Source: Planifilum fimeticola (GTDB taxonomy: Bacteria > Bacillota > Bacilli > Thermoactinomycetales > DSM-44946). From it: DNA of 37,500 nucleotides. Shown here one piece after another: positions 1-8,145 of the stretch (positions are counted from its first letter, which is position 1; the number at the start of each line of letters is the position of its first letter). A program made the position numbers and the translations under genes. The stretch lies in assembly GCF_003001905.1 (NCBI RefSeq), contig NZ_PVNE01000033.1, positions 1 to 37,500 of the forward strand, written 5' to 3'. The notes beneath the pieces were generated by a model. It saw only the letters and a list, made by a program, of their open reading frames with translations. It searched no databases and was not told the origin of the DNA.

Positions 1-119
1 CGATTCCCCCCGAAACGAACACAGCTTTGGATTGTCATGTCAATTCAGGTGGATGTTTTCGTAAGTAGCCGTTTGTATACAGGACTATTTCACAACGCTT
101 CTAGGGCGTGTCTGATGAT

Positions 120-228
120 TCAAGAAGTTAACCGGATCATGAAGGCAACAATGATGATAGCAGCACTGAAGTTGAACCCTCGTTTATCATAACGGGTGGC
201 GATTCTCCTCTACTGATTCAGACGATTG
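120..228 (-). pseudogene. IS5-family transposase, C-terminal remnant
   Basis: Read on the minus strand this stretch gives RRIATRYDKRGFNFSA followed by a hydrophobic tail and a stop. This closely resembles the conserved C-terminal end of IS5-family (IS427-type) transposases, which typically carry an RIATRYDKL motif. An in-frame stop lies just upstream of the motif (the codon before RRIA), and the sequence further upstream (to about 630) is broken by stops in all frames. The AGGGCGTGTCTGATGATT sequence at about 103-120 could be the element's terminal inverted repeat, but no matching partner was found. I see only a relic with no coding capacity. The family call rests on this one motif. Confidence 0.55.
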
Positions 229-634
229 ACGCACCACTGCACTCCATTACATTGCAACGGGCAAATATCTCCCGGTTAAAGGCTAAAGGTCTCCCCGTCG
301 TCGGGAGCTTTGTACTTTCTGATTTCTCCGTTCAGGGAACGTGTGTGGAATTCCTCGCCGACGGAGAAAAGCCCGACAGATGAGATAGCTGTATTCCCGA
401 TCGGCAGTTAACGACCGGCCGTGCCCGGTCCGTCTTTCCACTGGCATCCATAACGTGTTTTAATTAGGGTGCTCTTCCTGTTGACCCGGGGTGATCAAAC
501 AGTTAAGGACCGTTCTTTTCCGTCACAAGTTCCCCGACGGCATCTAACTTGGTTAAAATAGGCTCCAGAAGCTGTTTCCAGGATTGGTCCCGTCTCCATC
601 AGACAAACTGATCATAGGTTAGCGTGCTATTGAT
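229..634. other. Degenerate stretch, no intact gene
   Basis: About 400 bases with no open frame of useful length. The minus strand between about 460 and 610 reads SLTYDQFV then WRRDQSWKQLLEPILTKLD, interrupted by a stop. It could be the decayed N-terminal part of the IS5-like transposase whose C-terminus lies at 120-228, but I cannot confirm this. No RNA gene or convincing regulatory site was seen. Confidence 0.35.
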
Positions 635-1345
635 GATCCGGAAGCGGCTGCATGGTGCGAGAAGCAAACCGGAAGGGTTTCTATCTGGACGGCAAACACA
701 ACCTCATTACAGACGTGCACGTCACACCGGGAAACCTGCACGACGCCAAACCCCTACTTGGCTCGTCTGAAACGGCAGAAGGAACGTTTCGGCTTTGAAG
801 TGGAAGCCGTGGCGCTGGACGCCGGATACCTGACGAGTCCGATTTGCCATGCCTTGAAAGAGCAAGGGATCTTTGCCGTCATTGCTCATCATCGTTTCCA
901 TCCGCAAACAGGATTGTTTCACAAATGGCAGTTCAAGTACAACGCTGAGTGTAATGTGTACAAATGTCCGGGAAAACAATGAACTGACTTACCGAACAAC
1001 TAACCGCCAAGGATACCGCGAGTACAAGTCCGATCCTCAATCATGTCGGGATTGTCCATTTTTATCCTGGTGCACGTGTTCGAAGAACCATGTAAAAACC
1101 ATCACCCGCCACGTATGGGAAGATGCCAAGGAGTGGGTTTGTCAGAACCGGTTAAGCGAGCGGGGAAAAGAGCTCTACAAGCATAAGGAATGAAACGATC
1201 GAGCGATCGCAGATGAGAAGGAACTGTACGGACTTCGCTACGCACGGATGAGGGGGCTTGCCAGAGTAATGGAGCAATGCCTCCTTACCGCCGTGAGTCA
1301 AAATATCAAGAAAATGGCCTTGCTCTCCTGGAAGAGGAGTAAGGG
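635..1345 (+). pseudogene. IS1182-family transposase, multiply frameshifted
   Basis: The reading frame changes several times, but the pieces assemble in order into the catalytic and C-terminal part of an IS1182-family DDE transposase. They are DDPEA (about 635), KGFYLDGKHNLITDVHVTPG with NLHDAK (about 677), YLARLKRQKERFGFEVEAV then LDAGYLTSPICHAL (758-982), ELTYRTTNRQGYREYKSD with CRDCPFLSWCTCSKNHV (981-1193), and ETIERSFADEKELYGLRYAR with QNIKKMALLSWKR (1193-1345). At least four frame changes or stops are visible, and the N-terminal third is missing. It cannot make a working transposase. The C-terminal motif is nearly the same as in the second IS1182 fragment at the right end of the window. 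Confidence 0.85.
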
Positions 1346-1418
1346 GCGCAAAGGCGGGTATTTTTTCATAATCTCCCTCCGTCCGTTCTTCTCTATTTTC
1401 TTCCTACTAGCATACAAA

Positions 1419-1439
1419 CCCAGCGGTTTTTCCGCTGGG
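1419..1439. terminator. Hairpin, probable terminator of the IS1182 remnant
   Basis: Perfect 8-bp stem CCCAGCGG/CCGCTGGG with a short T-rich loop. It lies just past the IS1182 transposase remnant and 46 bases beyond the stop of the minus-strand methyltransferase, so it could end transcripts from either side. The T tail is weak on both strands. Confidence 0.5.
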
Positions 1440-1484
1440 TATGTCAATAGCCTCACAGGGGTTCCCACCTCACCTAAAATTCAC

Positions 1485-2633
1485 TCATCTTTTACGTAAG
1501 AACAGAAATGCGTGATGGTGAGTGCTCCCACGATCAACTCGTCCGTGGCTCTCCAGGTTAGTTGCGTCCTCATATACAATTCCCATAGATTCAAAGAGAT
1601 TTCTTTCGAGAGCGAGACGCTCGATTTCTACTGCCATGTCTAATTTCTTGACCACGCCAAGATGCATAATCAAAAGACTTTGGGGTTTCAATACACGGGC
1701 TAATTCTCGCAAGACGTTTACATATGGGTCGCACGTCCTGACGTACTCAAAGAACTGTCCGCTAGTTTTCTGTTGTGCTTGGTAGGCATAATCCCAACCG
1801 CAAAACCACAAGCGAACTCGGTTGTGGCGTAAGAAATCTGTTGTTCCGAGAAAAGGTGGCGACGTGATTACCGTATCAATACTATTCGCTTCAAAAGGCA
1901 AGTTCAAAACGGAGCCATGATAGGCTTGGCCTGGGGTATACTCTGGAGGCAAAGGTTCTTTGTACATCGAGACTAACTTTTTTCTTAAGGAAACCAACAA
2001 CGACTTATACTGGAATTCGCCTTTGGGTGGGATTGGGATGATATTGTGACTTCTCCTACTTAGTGCATATGGTCGGTTACCATGAAGAATGTGAGCAACA
2101 CAGGTTCCTACAAATGCCAATGCAGCTCGGTCCAAGGCTGATGATGTCATCTGCAGACGGTCTAACAGGTATCTTCTTGTCGTGAGTATCTCTGCAAACG
2201 TCTGCTCGTGAAAAAACTGGCGGATCTCTTCTTCATACGGCTCACGCTCCAAGACCTTGGCCGTATCAATTCTAGATAGTTTTTCGGTTAGATCCGACAG
2301 AATGGGCTGAATGAACTCCTGATCGGGGACGTTTGTCTTGGCCAACGATGCCCAATATCCTAGCGGGTTAAGATCAACACCAATCCCAATTCGTCCTTCA
2401 AGGCAGGAAGCTAGGGGCACTGTACCTATACCCGCAAACGGATCAAGAACGGTGTCGCCTGGCTTGGTAAAGTACCTCACAAGTATGTGGGCGATTGCTG
2501 GCTTCAACTTGCTCGGATAGGAGCATAGATTGTGGAGCGTGTGTCCCCAGTGCCTTGAATTATAGGGCGGTTGTCGGTACGGTAACTCCTTAAACTTAGT
2601 CAGCTGCTGTGTGATGTTCGTAATTAGCGGCAA
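1485..2633 (-). CDS. DNA methyltransferase (N4/N6 amino-methyltransferase type), second gene of pair
   Basis: Predicted S-adenosylmethionine-dependent DNA amino-methyltransferase, 382 residues. The SAM-binding motif DPFAGIG lies at residues 64-70 and the catalytic motif TSPPF at about 257-261. An SPP(Y/F) motif IV is more typical of N4-cytosine than N6-adenine enzymes. About 190 residues separate the two motifs, far more than in the upstream partner, so the target-recognition region may lie between them. The start is TTG at 2633, preceded by AGAGAGG at 8 bases. This start overlaps the end of the upstream methyltransferase gene by 38 bases, implying co-expression and probably translational coupling. 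No restriction endonuclease is recognisable on either side; downstream is only a dead IS1182. Base composition is clearly more AT-rich than the region after 15 kb, suggesting acquisition. The enzyme class is secure; target and biological role are unknown. Confidence 0.8.
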   Translation of the reverse strand: MPLITNITQQLTKFKELPYRQPPYNSRHWGHTLHNLCSYPSKLKPAIAHILVRYFTKPGDTVLDPFAGIGTVPLASCLEGRIGIGVDLNPLGYWASLAKTNVPDQEFIQPILSDLTEKLSRIDTAKVLEREPYEEEIRQFFHEQTFAEILTTRRYLLDRLQMTSSALDRAALAFVGTCVAHILHGNRPYALSRRSHNIIPIPPKGEFQYKSLLVSLRKKLVSMYKEPLPPEYTPGQAYHGSVLNLPFEANSIDTVITSPPFLGTTDFLRHNRVRLWFCGWDYAYQAQQKTSGQFFEYVRTCDPYVNVLRELARVLKPQSLLIMHLGVVKKLDMAVEIERLALERNLFESMGIVYEDATNLESHGRVDRGSTHHHAFLFLRKR

Positions 2634-3867
2634 CAGTCGTACCTCTCTTCGCTTTGATTTTAGGCTTTCGGAATATCAACACGTACTGGTGGTGAATGTT
2701 GGGTACATATGTACTGGGATACCCGTAAGGATAGAGCTTCTTATGGTTCTGGACTAGTATCTTGATACCATGCAATTCAAACTGTCGGTGCGTGCTGGAT
2801 TTAGTGAGCCGGTTTAACAGGTCCGAGTGAAAGGGAATGTATTTAGACCCATGTCGGAAGTCACTGACGACAATCGCCATGTACTTACCTGGGTGGAGTA
2901 CATCCCAACAATTCAAGAAAAATTCGCTGAGCCTGTCTAAGAAGAGGTCATAATCCTCGATGTTTCCGAGGTCTCTTTCATCATTGCTATACTTGACGTC
3001 TACTCCTTGCTTGAGGCGGACCTCTTTGACTTTATGATCAGGCTTCTTGCCCAGGATGGACCAGTAAGGGGGACTTGTGACTATAAAGTCGAAAAGCTCT
3101 CCTTGACTAGCAAGACGGGGGATCTCTATTGTCGAGTCACCATGGATCACCTTGTAGGTCCCGGTAGCTCTTTCACCAACTTCTGTTTCCATTCTTTTGT
3201 GGGATAGTTCAACCCATTTTTCAACGATCTCAATGCCGACTGCATCTCGTCCGTTAAGGACAGCGGCTTTTAGGGTTGAACCGACACCAACGAAGGGATC
3301 TAACACTCTCTGTCCCTGTTTGGTGAAAAACCTGATAAGACGAGCAACGTCTTGATACGAAAATGGTGCAGGATGCAGGCGTTCAATTTGTGCTTCGGGG
3401 TGAGAACTTCCCAAGCCTTTCTGAAACCATACAGTTTTAGTTTCGGCAATCCATTCTTTTCCAGACAGATCGTTCAAGGTATTGCGAACCACACGCTTCG
3501 TATTCGAAGGCTCCTGAGTGGATTTATCCGTTGAGGCGGTCTCCCGTTCCTTGGGAGAGTGTTCATTCGTTGGTTTAGAGGATGTCACGTCAGGAACGTA
3601 TTCGTATTCAGATTTCACCTTAACGGTTGGTTCATTTGCTACCATGACGAGCGATTTCCCCTGTTTGTATTGGCTAGGGTTTTGCGGAGCTGTATTAAAC
3701 CGACTCCGTTCCAAGTAATCATCCAATTCCGACCGAAGAAAGCGCCGCTGTCCGCCCGGTGTGCGAATGCATGAGAGAGCCTTTTGGGAAACTGCTCTGT
3801 ACAGCGTTGAAACACTAACCCCTAGATATTTTGCAGCTTGCGCCGTAGTGAGAAACTCTCGTTCCAC
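2596..3867 (-). CDS. HTH-fused DNA methyltransferase, first gene of pair
   Basis: Two-part protein of 423 residues. Residues 1-55 form an excisionase/MerR-like winged helix-turn-helix (TTAQAAKYLGVSVSTLYRAV, then a TPGGQRR wing). Residues 60-130 are a polar, probably disordered linker rich in Ser, Thr, Lys and Glu. Residues from about 165 are a SAM-dependent DNA amino-methyltransferase with DPFVGVGST at 190-198 and TSPPYW at 264-269, the latter favouring N4-cytosine methylation. The order SAM motif then catalytic motif, with a long C-terminal region, suggests recognition sequences at the C-terminus. The start is GTG at 3867, with ACCTCCTT (AAGGAGGT on the coding strand) 8 bases upstream and a near-consensus promoter. 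The HTH may let the enzyme bind its own promoter or steer methylation to particular sites; that is inference. Its 3' end overlaps the second methyltransferase. Confidence 0.8.
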   Translation of the reverse strand: MEREFLTTAQAAKYLGVSVSTLYRAVSQKALSCIRTPGGQRRFLRSELDDYLERSRFNTAPQNPSQYKQGKSLVMVANEPTVKVKSEYEYVPDVTSSKPTNEHSPKERETASTDKSTQEPSNTKRVVRNTLNDLSGKEWIAETKTVWFQKGLGSSHPEAQIERLHPAPFSYQDVARLIRFFTKQGQRVLDPFVGVGSTLKAAVLNGRDAVGIEIVEKWVELSHKRMETEVGERATGTYKVIHGDSTIEIPRLASQGELFDFIVTSPPYWSILGKKPDHKVKEVRLKQGVDVKYSNDERDLGNIEDYDLFLDRLSEFFLNCWDVLHPGKYMAIVVSDFRHGSKYIPFHSDLLNRLTKSSTHRQFELHGIKILVQNHKKLYPYGYPSTYVPNIHHQYVLIFRKPKIKAKRGTTVAANYEHHTAAD

Positions 3868-3875
3868 GAAAATCT

Positions 3876-3919
3876 ACCTCCTTGTACACCATATTACTAA
3901 TACCTTACATTGTGGTCAA
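3876..3919 (-). promoter_or_regulatory. Promoter and RBS of the methyltransferase operon
   Basis: On the minus strand: TTGACC (3914-3919), a 17-base spacer, TAATAT (3891-3896), then AAGGAGGT (3876-3883) placed 8 bases before the GTG start at 3867. This is a nearly ideal housekeeping-sigma promoter. The RBS starts only 7 bases past the -10 box, so the leader must be very short. Confidence 0.7.
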
Positions 3920-4000
3920 CACTTTTCATCACTTTTCAAACCTCTCTTCAATCGGGGGATCGACAAGGAAACGGTACTCGACCAATCGAGCGTTTCCACC

Positions 4001-4078
4001 GTGCCGCTCCGTTTCGTTGAATAGCTAAGGCACTCGCGGCACAACTCCCTCAGGCACGTGCGGATGAATATATGGAGT
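4001..4078. repeat. Dispersed palindromic repeat, copy 1 (partial)
   Basis: About 78 bases are closely similar to 20789-20866. Shared blocks include GTGCCGCTCCGTTTCGTTG, then AAGGCACTCGCGGCACAAC. The arms GTGCCGC and GCGGCAC pair around a loop of about 28 bases. In this copy the left extension of the stem (GGGGGTT in copy 2) is absent, so it looks like a truncated or diverged member of the same repeat family. Confidence 0.7.
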
Positions 4079-4239
4079 CAGTTGTAGTCCTTATTTCGTC
4101 CAAGTTTTTTTCAACCCGATACCTTTATCGCGAGACGTGTAGGCTATGTCCCAAATATCGTTGGAAAATGAATGTGGCGGTCTCCTGAACCGTTTGGTAT
4201 AACGGTGGTGGGCAAACCAAGAAAGGAGAAACCGTCACT

Positions 4240-4413
4240 ATGAAAAGTCTACACGAAAGAGAAGAAAAGAACCAGGGCCATTCTTCCATCCAGATCTCAC
4301 TGGCCAATATCATGGAATCCGCCAAAGAGAGATTGCTGGCTTTGGCTGTACAGACAGGGTTGCAAGTGTTCCAAGCCATAATGCAGGAGGAAGGACGCCG
4401 ACAAGGTGAGTGA
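4240..4413 (+). pseudogene. IS256-family transposase, N-terminal fragment
   Basis: Open frame of 57 codons starting at ATG 4240 with AAAGGAG 9 bases upstream. The peptide (HEREEKNQ near the start, then ISLANIMESAKERLLALAVQ and GLQVFQAIMQEE) matches what I know of the N-terminus of IS256-family transposases found in thermophilic Bacillota. In those, the MQEE stretch is followed by a GPKGKHNP motif; here it runs into GRRQGE and a stop. The remaining roughly 350 residues are gone, so this is an insertion-sequence scar. The family assignment comes from recall of the N-terminal motif only. Confidence 0.55.
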
Positions 4414-4444
4414 CTAGTAGTTCGCCACCTACTTTGAGGAAGAG

Positions 4445-4780
4445 GTGAGAGCTACCGACTGGAAGAAGGAAGTCAGCCGACTGCTACTAGACCTGATCGA
4501 ACGGTGGGAGCCGAAACAGAAGGGAGATGAAGAGCGGAAGGTCCAGGCGATCCAGCAGATCGAAGCCTGGGCATTGGAGGTGCGAGAGCTTAGCCTAAGG
4601 CCAAGGTGTCTGTCTATCGCGATCGTGGCATTCTTCTCGAGCCGGCCACCCATGTTGGAGGCCGACCGGTCTAAACGAGGAAACAGATCGAACAATTTAA
4701 GTCACAGAGTGAAGGGCAGAAATGAAGCGGTAAGGACTAGCGACGAGGATCAAAAGAAAGTGGGGAGGGCGAATACATGA
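4445..4780 (+). CDS. Hypothetical protein, 111 residues, coupled to the nuclease gene
   Basis: I do not recognise this protein. It starts at GTG 4445 after GAGGAAGAG, and its stop overlaps the start of the downstream thermonuclease gene in an ATGA arrangement (4777-4780), which argues for a coupled pair. The N-terminal 50 residues are amphipathic and charged (DWKKEVSRLLLDLIERWEP, then a Glu/Lys-rich stretch) and read as a real helical domain. The second half (from about residue 53) is less protein-like. In another frame the DNA at 4590-4720 reads AKVSVYRDRGILLEPATHVG and then, past one stop, TRKQIEQFKSQSEGQ, which looks more natural. The original gene may therefore have been frameshifted near 4590. 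Function unknown. Confidence 0.4.
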   Translation: MRATDWKKEVSRLLLDLIERWEPKQKGDEERKVQAIQQIEAWALEVRELSLRPRCLSIAIVAFFSSRPPMLEADRSKRGNRSNNLSHRVKGRNEAVRTSDEDQKKVGRANT

Positions 4781-5628
4781 GAAGTCGCTGGGTTCTGTTG
4801 TTGATCTCAGTGCTGGTGTTTTTGGCTGGTTGTGGGTCGGAGCAGGAGGTAACTTCTCCCCATAAGGCATCTCCTGAAAGTATGGTGGATGAAAGCTTCT
4901 TGCAGAAGGCGGCAACTGGTATAGCGTACTTTCGAGAAAACTCGGTAAAGGAACCGAAGGACGCCGAAGAAGCGGAGTTTGTAGAGCATGTGGATGGAGA
5001 TACTGCCAAGCTGAAGATCGACGGCAAGGTCGAGACGGTTCGTTTTCTTCTCATCGACACACCCGAGACCAAGCACCCCGAGCTGGGGGAACAGCCCATG
5101 GGGAAAAAGGCCAGTGATTTCACCAAGAACATACTGGAGAAAGCGAAACGATCACATTGGAATATGACGTGGAGAAGAAGGACAAATACGGTCGGGTTTT
5201 GGCCTATGTCTACGTGGACGGACAGAACGTGCAGGAGGAGCTTTTGGAAAAAGGACTCGCCCGGGTGGGGTATGTATACGAGTCCCGTCGACACCTAGAT
5301 GCATTCAGGGAAGCGGAGCAGTTCGCGAAGGAGAAGAAGCTCGGGGTTTGGCAATGTCCGGGTTATGTGACGAATGAAGCGTTCAACGAGGAGAAGTGGT
5401 GCAGGGAGAAGTATCAGAGCTCGTCATTTGAGGGTCACGCTGTGGTTCGAGACGGAAAAACGATTTAATGTCGATCCCTATGATCCCCATGGCTCAGACC
5501 GTGACTGTTCGGACTTCAAGACCCAAGAGGAAGCGCAGGAGTTCTATGAAGCGGCAGGAGGCCCGGAGAAGGACCCCCATCGGTTGGACCCGGACAAGGA
5601 CAATGTGGCTTGCGAGTCCCTCCCATGA
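4777..5628 (+). pseudogene. Secreted thermonuclease with excalibur domain, two frameshifts
   Basis: A lipoprotein-type signal (hydrophobic segment ending LVFLAGC, Cys at about residue 18) leads into a staphylococcal nuclease-like domain. VDGDTAKLK and VRFLLIDTPETKHPE carry the calcium-binding Asp residues and the catalytic Arg, Asp and Glu. The frame is lost near 5146, where a one-base deletion turns the expected KTITLEYDVE into KRSHWN. The second frame continues with DKYGRVLAYVYVDG (catalytic Arg) as far as DGKTI and a stop at 5466. A one-base insertion there restores the first frame, giving a C-terminal excalibur calcium-binding domain ([17 protein letters not shown], then [13 protein letters not shown]) that ends at 5628. 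The catalytic residues are all intact at DNA level, so loss of function is recent or the shifts are sequence errors. RBS GGGGAGGG precedes ATG 4777. Confidence 0.8.
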
Positions 5629-5639
5629 GGGGCTTTTTT
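5615..5639 (+). terminator. Terminator of the thermonuclease gene
   Basis: AGTCCCTC, a CCAT loop, GAGGGGCT and a run of T. The hairpin includes the last codons of the excalibur domain and the T tail lies just past the stop at 5628. Confidence 0.7.
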
Positions 5640-5674
5640 GGTTAACCGGATTTGTTTAGAAGAATCAGCAAAAG

Positions 5675-5736
5675 ACCCGACCGTGTTTGGTTGGGTGAGG
5701 CTGTTGACAAAGAAGGGTCCACAGCTTTTTTTGTTG
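5675..5736 (+). repeat. Two hairpins similar to those at 8198-8283
   Basis: Hairpin ACCCGACC/GGTTGGGT (5675-5696) around GTGTTT is followed by GAGGCTGTTGACAAAGAAGG and a weaker stem ending in seven T (to 5732). The same two modules recur at 8198-8283 in the opposite order, sharing CCGTGTTTGGTTGGG and GAGGCTGTTG(A)CAAAGAAGG. Probably copies of terminator sequence. Confidence 0.55.
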
Positions 5737-5797
5737 AATTCGAATGATAAACAACCGGTTGCCGTCAAATCTCGATTGTTTTCATGTCATTCCCGCC

Positions 5798-6613
5798 TCA
5801 TTTCCCCTGTTCTGCATTCACCATGCTCCACATCCCGATCTCCCGGAACCCGATCCGGCGATAGATGGTCCCGGCCGCCGGGTTATCGTAAAAGAGGCAG
5901 AGCTTTTTCCCCTCCGCCAGCACTTCCCGGCACAGATGAGACATGGCTAGGCTGGCGAGGCCCTGCCGGCGGTGTGCGGGATGCGTTGCCACGCCCACAA
6001 TCATCGCCGAATGCGGATTTTCGGCCGTGGTGCGGGCCATGGACACCATTTCGCCTTCCCGGGTCACCACGTATGTACGGCCATCGCCGGTTTCAAACGC
6101 CTGCCGCAGCGCCGGTTCCGTGCTGTCATCGGGCGCGAACTCTTCGATCTGGTGTATCAGGGCCGTCATCGCCGGCACGTCGTCAATCGTTCCCTTGCGC
6201 ACTTGATATATATCATTCATACCGTCCAGGAAAAGCTGCTCTGCCCGATCCAGTTCGGCAAAATGGAGATTCCGCCGATTGGCCCAGTCCAGAGGCAACA
6301 GGTTCAGTGACTGGAACTGGTCCACGATCTCCTTGATCCCGGAGAAGATCTTGAGATCCCCCCTCTCCAAGGTCAGACGGGCAAACCCCTTCGCGTCAAA
6401 TTTCCTGCGGGAGTACGGGATATAGTTCCCGTAGTACCTGAGCAACACCGCCCGCAGGTTCCCCTGGTTATCAAAATCACCCCACAATCGCTGAAACTCC
6501 CGGCAGAAACCGTAGTTGTGGATGTCGCCGATCAGAAACAGGTTGAATGAGCTTTCCGGCATCAGGAAGTCCAACACCTTCTGCCTGTCCGCTTCCGTCA
6601 GTTCCCGGATCAT
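5798..6613 (-). CDS. GNAT-family N-acetyltransferase
   Basis: Predicted acetyl-CoA-dependent acetyltransferase, 271 residues. The C-terminal half (from about residue 130) carries the GNAT core: an N-terminal strand (YQVRKGTIDDVPAMTALI), the VGVATHPAHRRQGLASLA acetyl-CoA-binding segment matching the Q/RxxGxG/A signature, and a closing strand with YRRIGFREIG. The N-terminal half is a second, less conserved domain of the kind seen in two-domain GNAT proteins of Bacillota. I prefer the start at 6613, where GGGAGAG lies 5 bases upstream, over the upstream in-frame ATG at 6649. The acceptor substrate cannot be predicted. The gene stands alone, next to the IS1202-type insertion that lies in its upstream region. 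Confidence 0.75.
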   Translation of the reverse strand: MIRELTEADRQKVLDFLMPESSFNLFLIGDIHNYGFCREFQRLWGDFDNQGNLRAVLLRYYGNYIPYSRRKFDAKGFARLTLERGDLKIFSGIKEIVDQFQSLNLLPLDWANRRNLHFAELDRAEQLFLDGMNDIYQVRKGTIDDVPAMTALIHQIEEFAPDDSTEPALRQAFETGDGRTYVVTREGEMVSMARTTAENPHSAMIVGVATHPAHRRQGLASLAMSHLCREVLAEGKKLCLFYDNPAAGTIYRRIGFREIGMWSMVNAEQGK

Positions 6614-6673
6614 TTCAGCTCTCCCGTGTGATGGTTTTAACTTTATCATAATCTCTATCTCTCCGTTTGTATA

Positions 6674-6690
6674 TGGGAACCCTCATTTTC
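6674..6690. repeat. Left target-site duplication of the IS element
   Basis: TGGGAACCCTCATTTTC (17 bases), repeated exactly at 8146-8162. It directly abuts the first base of the element's terminal inverted repeat. Confidence 0.85.
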
Positions 6691-8145
6691 TGTTGTGCGT
6701 CTGTGATATTGTCACCCCATAACGCGTCTGAGAAAATGTCAGTTATGGGAGAGAAGACGATTACCATGAGCAGAAAAGAAGTCAAACGTTTGGCTGTCAT
6801 CCAACGTCTCCTTCATCAACAGATCACCACTCGTGAAGCCGCTGTGCTGTTGGGGCTCAGCGTTCGACAGGTGTACCGGATCAAAGCCCGGGTTCTTCAG
6901 GAGGGGGAAGAAGGGATTGTACATAAGAACCGGGGAAGAAAGCCGGCGCATGCCTTGTCGGAAGACCTGCGACACACCATCGGGAGTTGTACCAAAGCGA
7001 ACGGTATAAAGGATCCAACGACCATCACTTTGCTGAATTGCTGGCGGAGTACGAGGGCATCCGGGTCAGCCCTTCCACCGTGCGGCGAGTCTTGCGCTCC
7101 GCCGGGATCCGACCGGCACGCAAACGCCGTCCCCCCAAAGCCCATCGTCCCCGGCCGCGAAAACCGCAAGCCGGCTTGTTGGTTCACCTCGATGCCAGCC
7201 CCCATGCCTGGTTTGAAGACCGGGGAGAGCCTTGCGTGTTGTTGAAAGCGGTGGATGATGCCACCGGTGCCATCCTGGCGGCCCGGTTCCAACCCACGGA
7301 GGACTTGGCCGGATATTTCCGTCTCCTCACGGATGTAATCCAGAACCATGGCCTTCCTGTCGCTGTCTATACCGATCGTCACCGCATCTTCGCGTCCCCC
7401 AACGAGACATTGACGGTGGAACAGGAACTGGCCGGTCTCAGTCCCCAAAAAACGCAGTTTGGACTGGCCCTGGAGGAATTGGGGATCGGGCATATCAAAG
7501 CCCTGTCTCCGCAAGCCAAGGGACGGATTGAGCGATGCTTCCAGACAACACAGGACCGCTGGATCATTGAGCTCCGTTTGCGAAATGTCGGCTCCGTCGA
7601 CGAAGGAAACGCGGTTCTGCCCGAGTTGATCGAAAAACACAATCGGCTGTTCGCCGTGGAGCCGGCTGAAAAAGATTCCGCCTTCGTCCCTTACACCCAC
7701 CCCCGCGCCTTGAAGCACATCCTCTGCTACCGAGGGGTATACCGGAAAGTGGGTTCAGGTCAAACGATCTCGTACCAGGGGCACACATACAAGATCGTAT
7801 CCGACCGCATCCTTCCGCTCAAAACGGAGGTGGAGGTTCGCCAGACCCTGGACGGTTCAGTGTGCATCGAGCGTAACGGGGAGATCCTGCCCGTCAAGCG
7901 GGTGGAAAAACCGGTTCGAAAGCCTGCGTCAAAGCCGGAAAAAGAAAAAGCAGGCGTTACGAAGCCCCGTAAGCCTGCTCCCAATCACCCATGGCGCAAA
8001 GCCTGGGTAACACCAAAACCCGACTCCATGATACCTCAAAATCGAGGTCATGGCCAGTCGTCATCGGGTTAGCAGGCTGTCAGACCAAGGTTAAGGTGAC
8101 AAAATCACAGATGTGTTATGGTGACATTTTCACTGACGCTTGACA
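6691..8145 (+). mobile_element. Insertion sequence, IS1202 family (ISTde1-like), 1455 bp
   Basis: The ends are imperfect inverted repeats of about 26 bases. The left end begins TGTTGTGCGTCTGTGATATT and the right end, read inward, begins TGTCAAGCGTCAGTGAAAAT; both then run into TGTCACC. An exact 17-bp duplication flanks the element. From what I know of the family, IS1202-type elements make unusually long target duplications, and the ISTde1 group makes about 15-18 bp, so both length and transposase fit that group. The element encodes one transposase, now frameshifted, so it is probably immobile unless helped in trans. It lies upstream of the GNAT gene, between it and the small zinc-ribbon protein. 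Confidence 0.85.
6769..8072 (+). pseudogene. IS1202/ISNCY-type transposase, one frameshift
   Basis: The N-terminal part (from ATG 6769, or ATG 6748/6739 upstream) is a helix-turn-helix domain (TTREAAVLLGLSVRQVYRIK) followed by NRGRKPAHALSEDLRHTI. Near 6985 the frame shifts: the expected ELYQSERYKGSNDHHFAELL continues only in another frame (6987-8072). The second part contains the DDE catalytic core: Asp in LLVHLDASPHAWFED, Asp in AVYTDRHRIFAS and Glu in KGRIERCFQTTQDRW. It ends with a Lys/Pro-rich tail. Repaired, the protein would be about 430 residues, normal for the family. It is called a pseudogene because I see no typical slippery heptamer at the shift; a programmed frameshift is not excluded. 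Confidence 0.8.

Noticed and set aside
1-5000. A restriction endonuclease partner for the methyltransferases
   Set aside because: The flanks contain only IS remnants, a repeat and a frameshifted SNase-type thermonuclease, which is a secreted non-specific nuclease and not a restriction enzyme.
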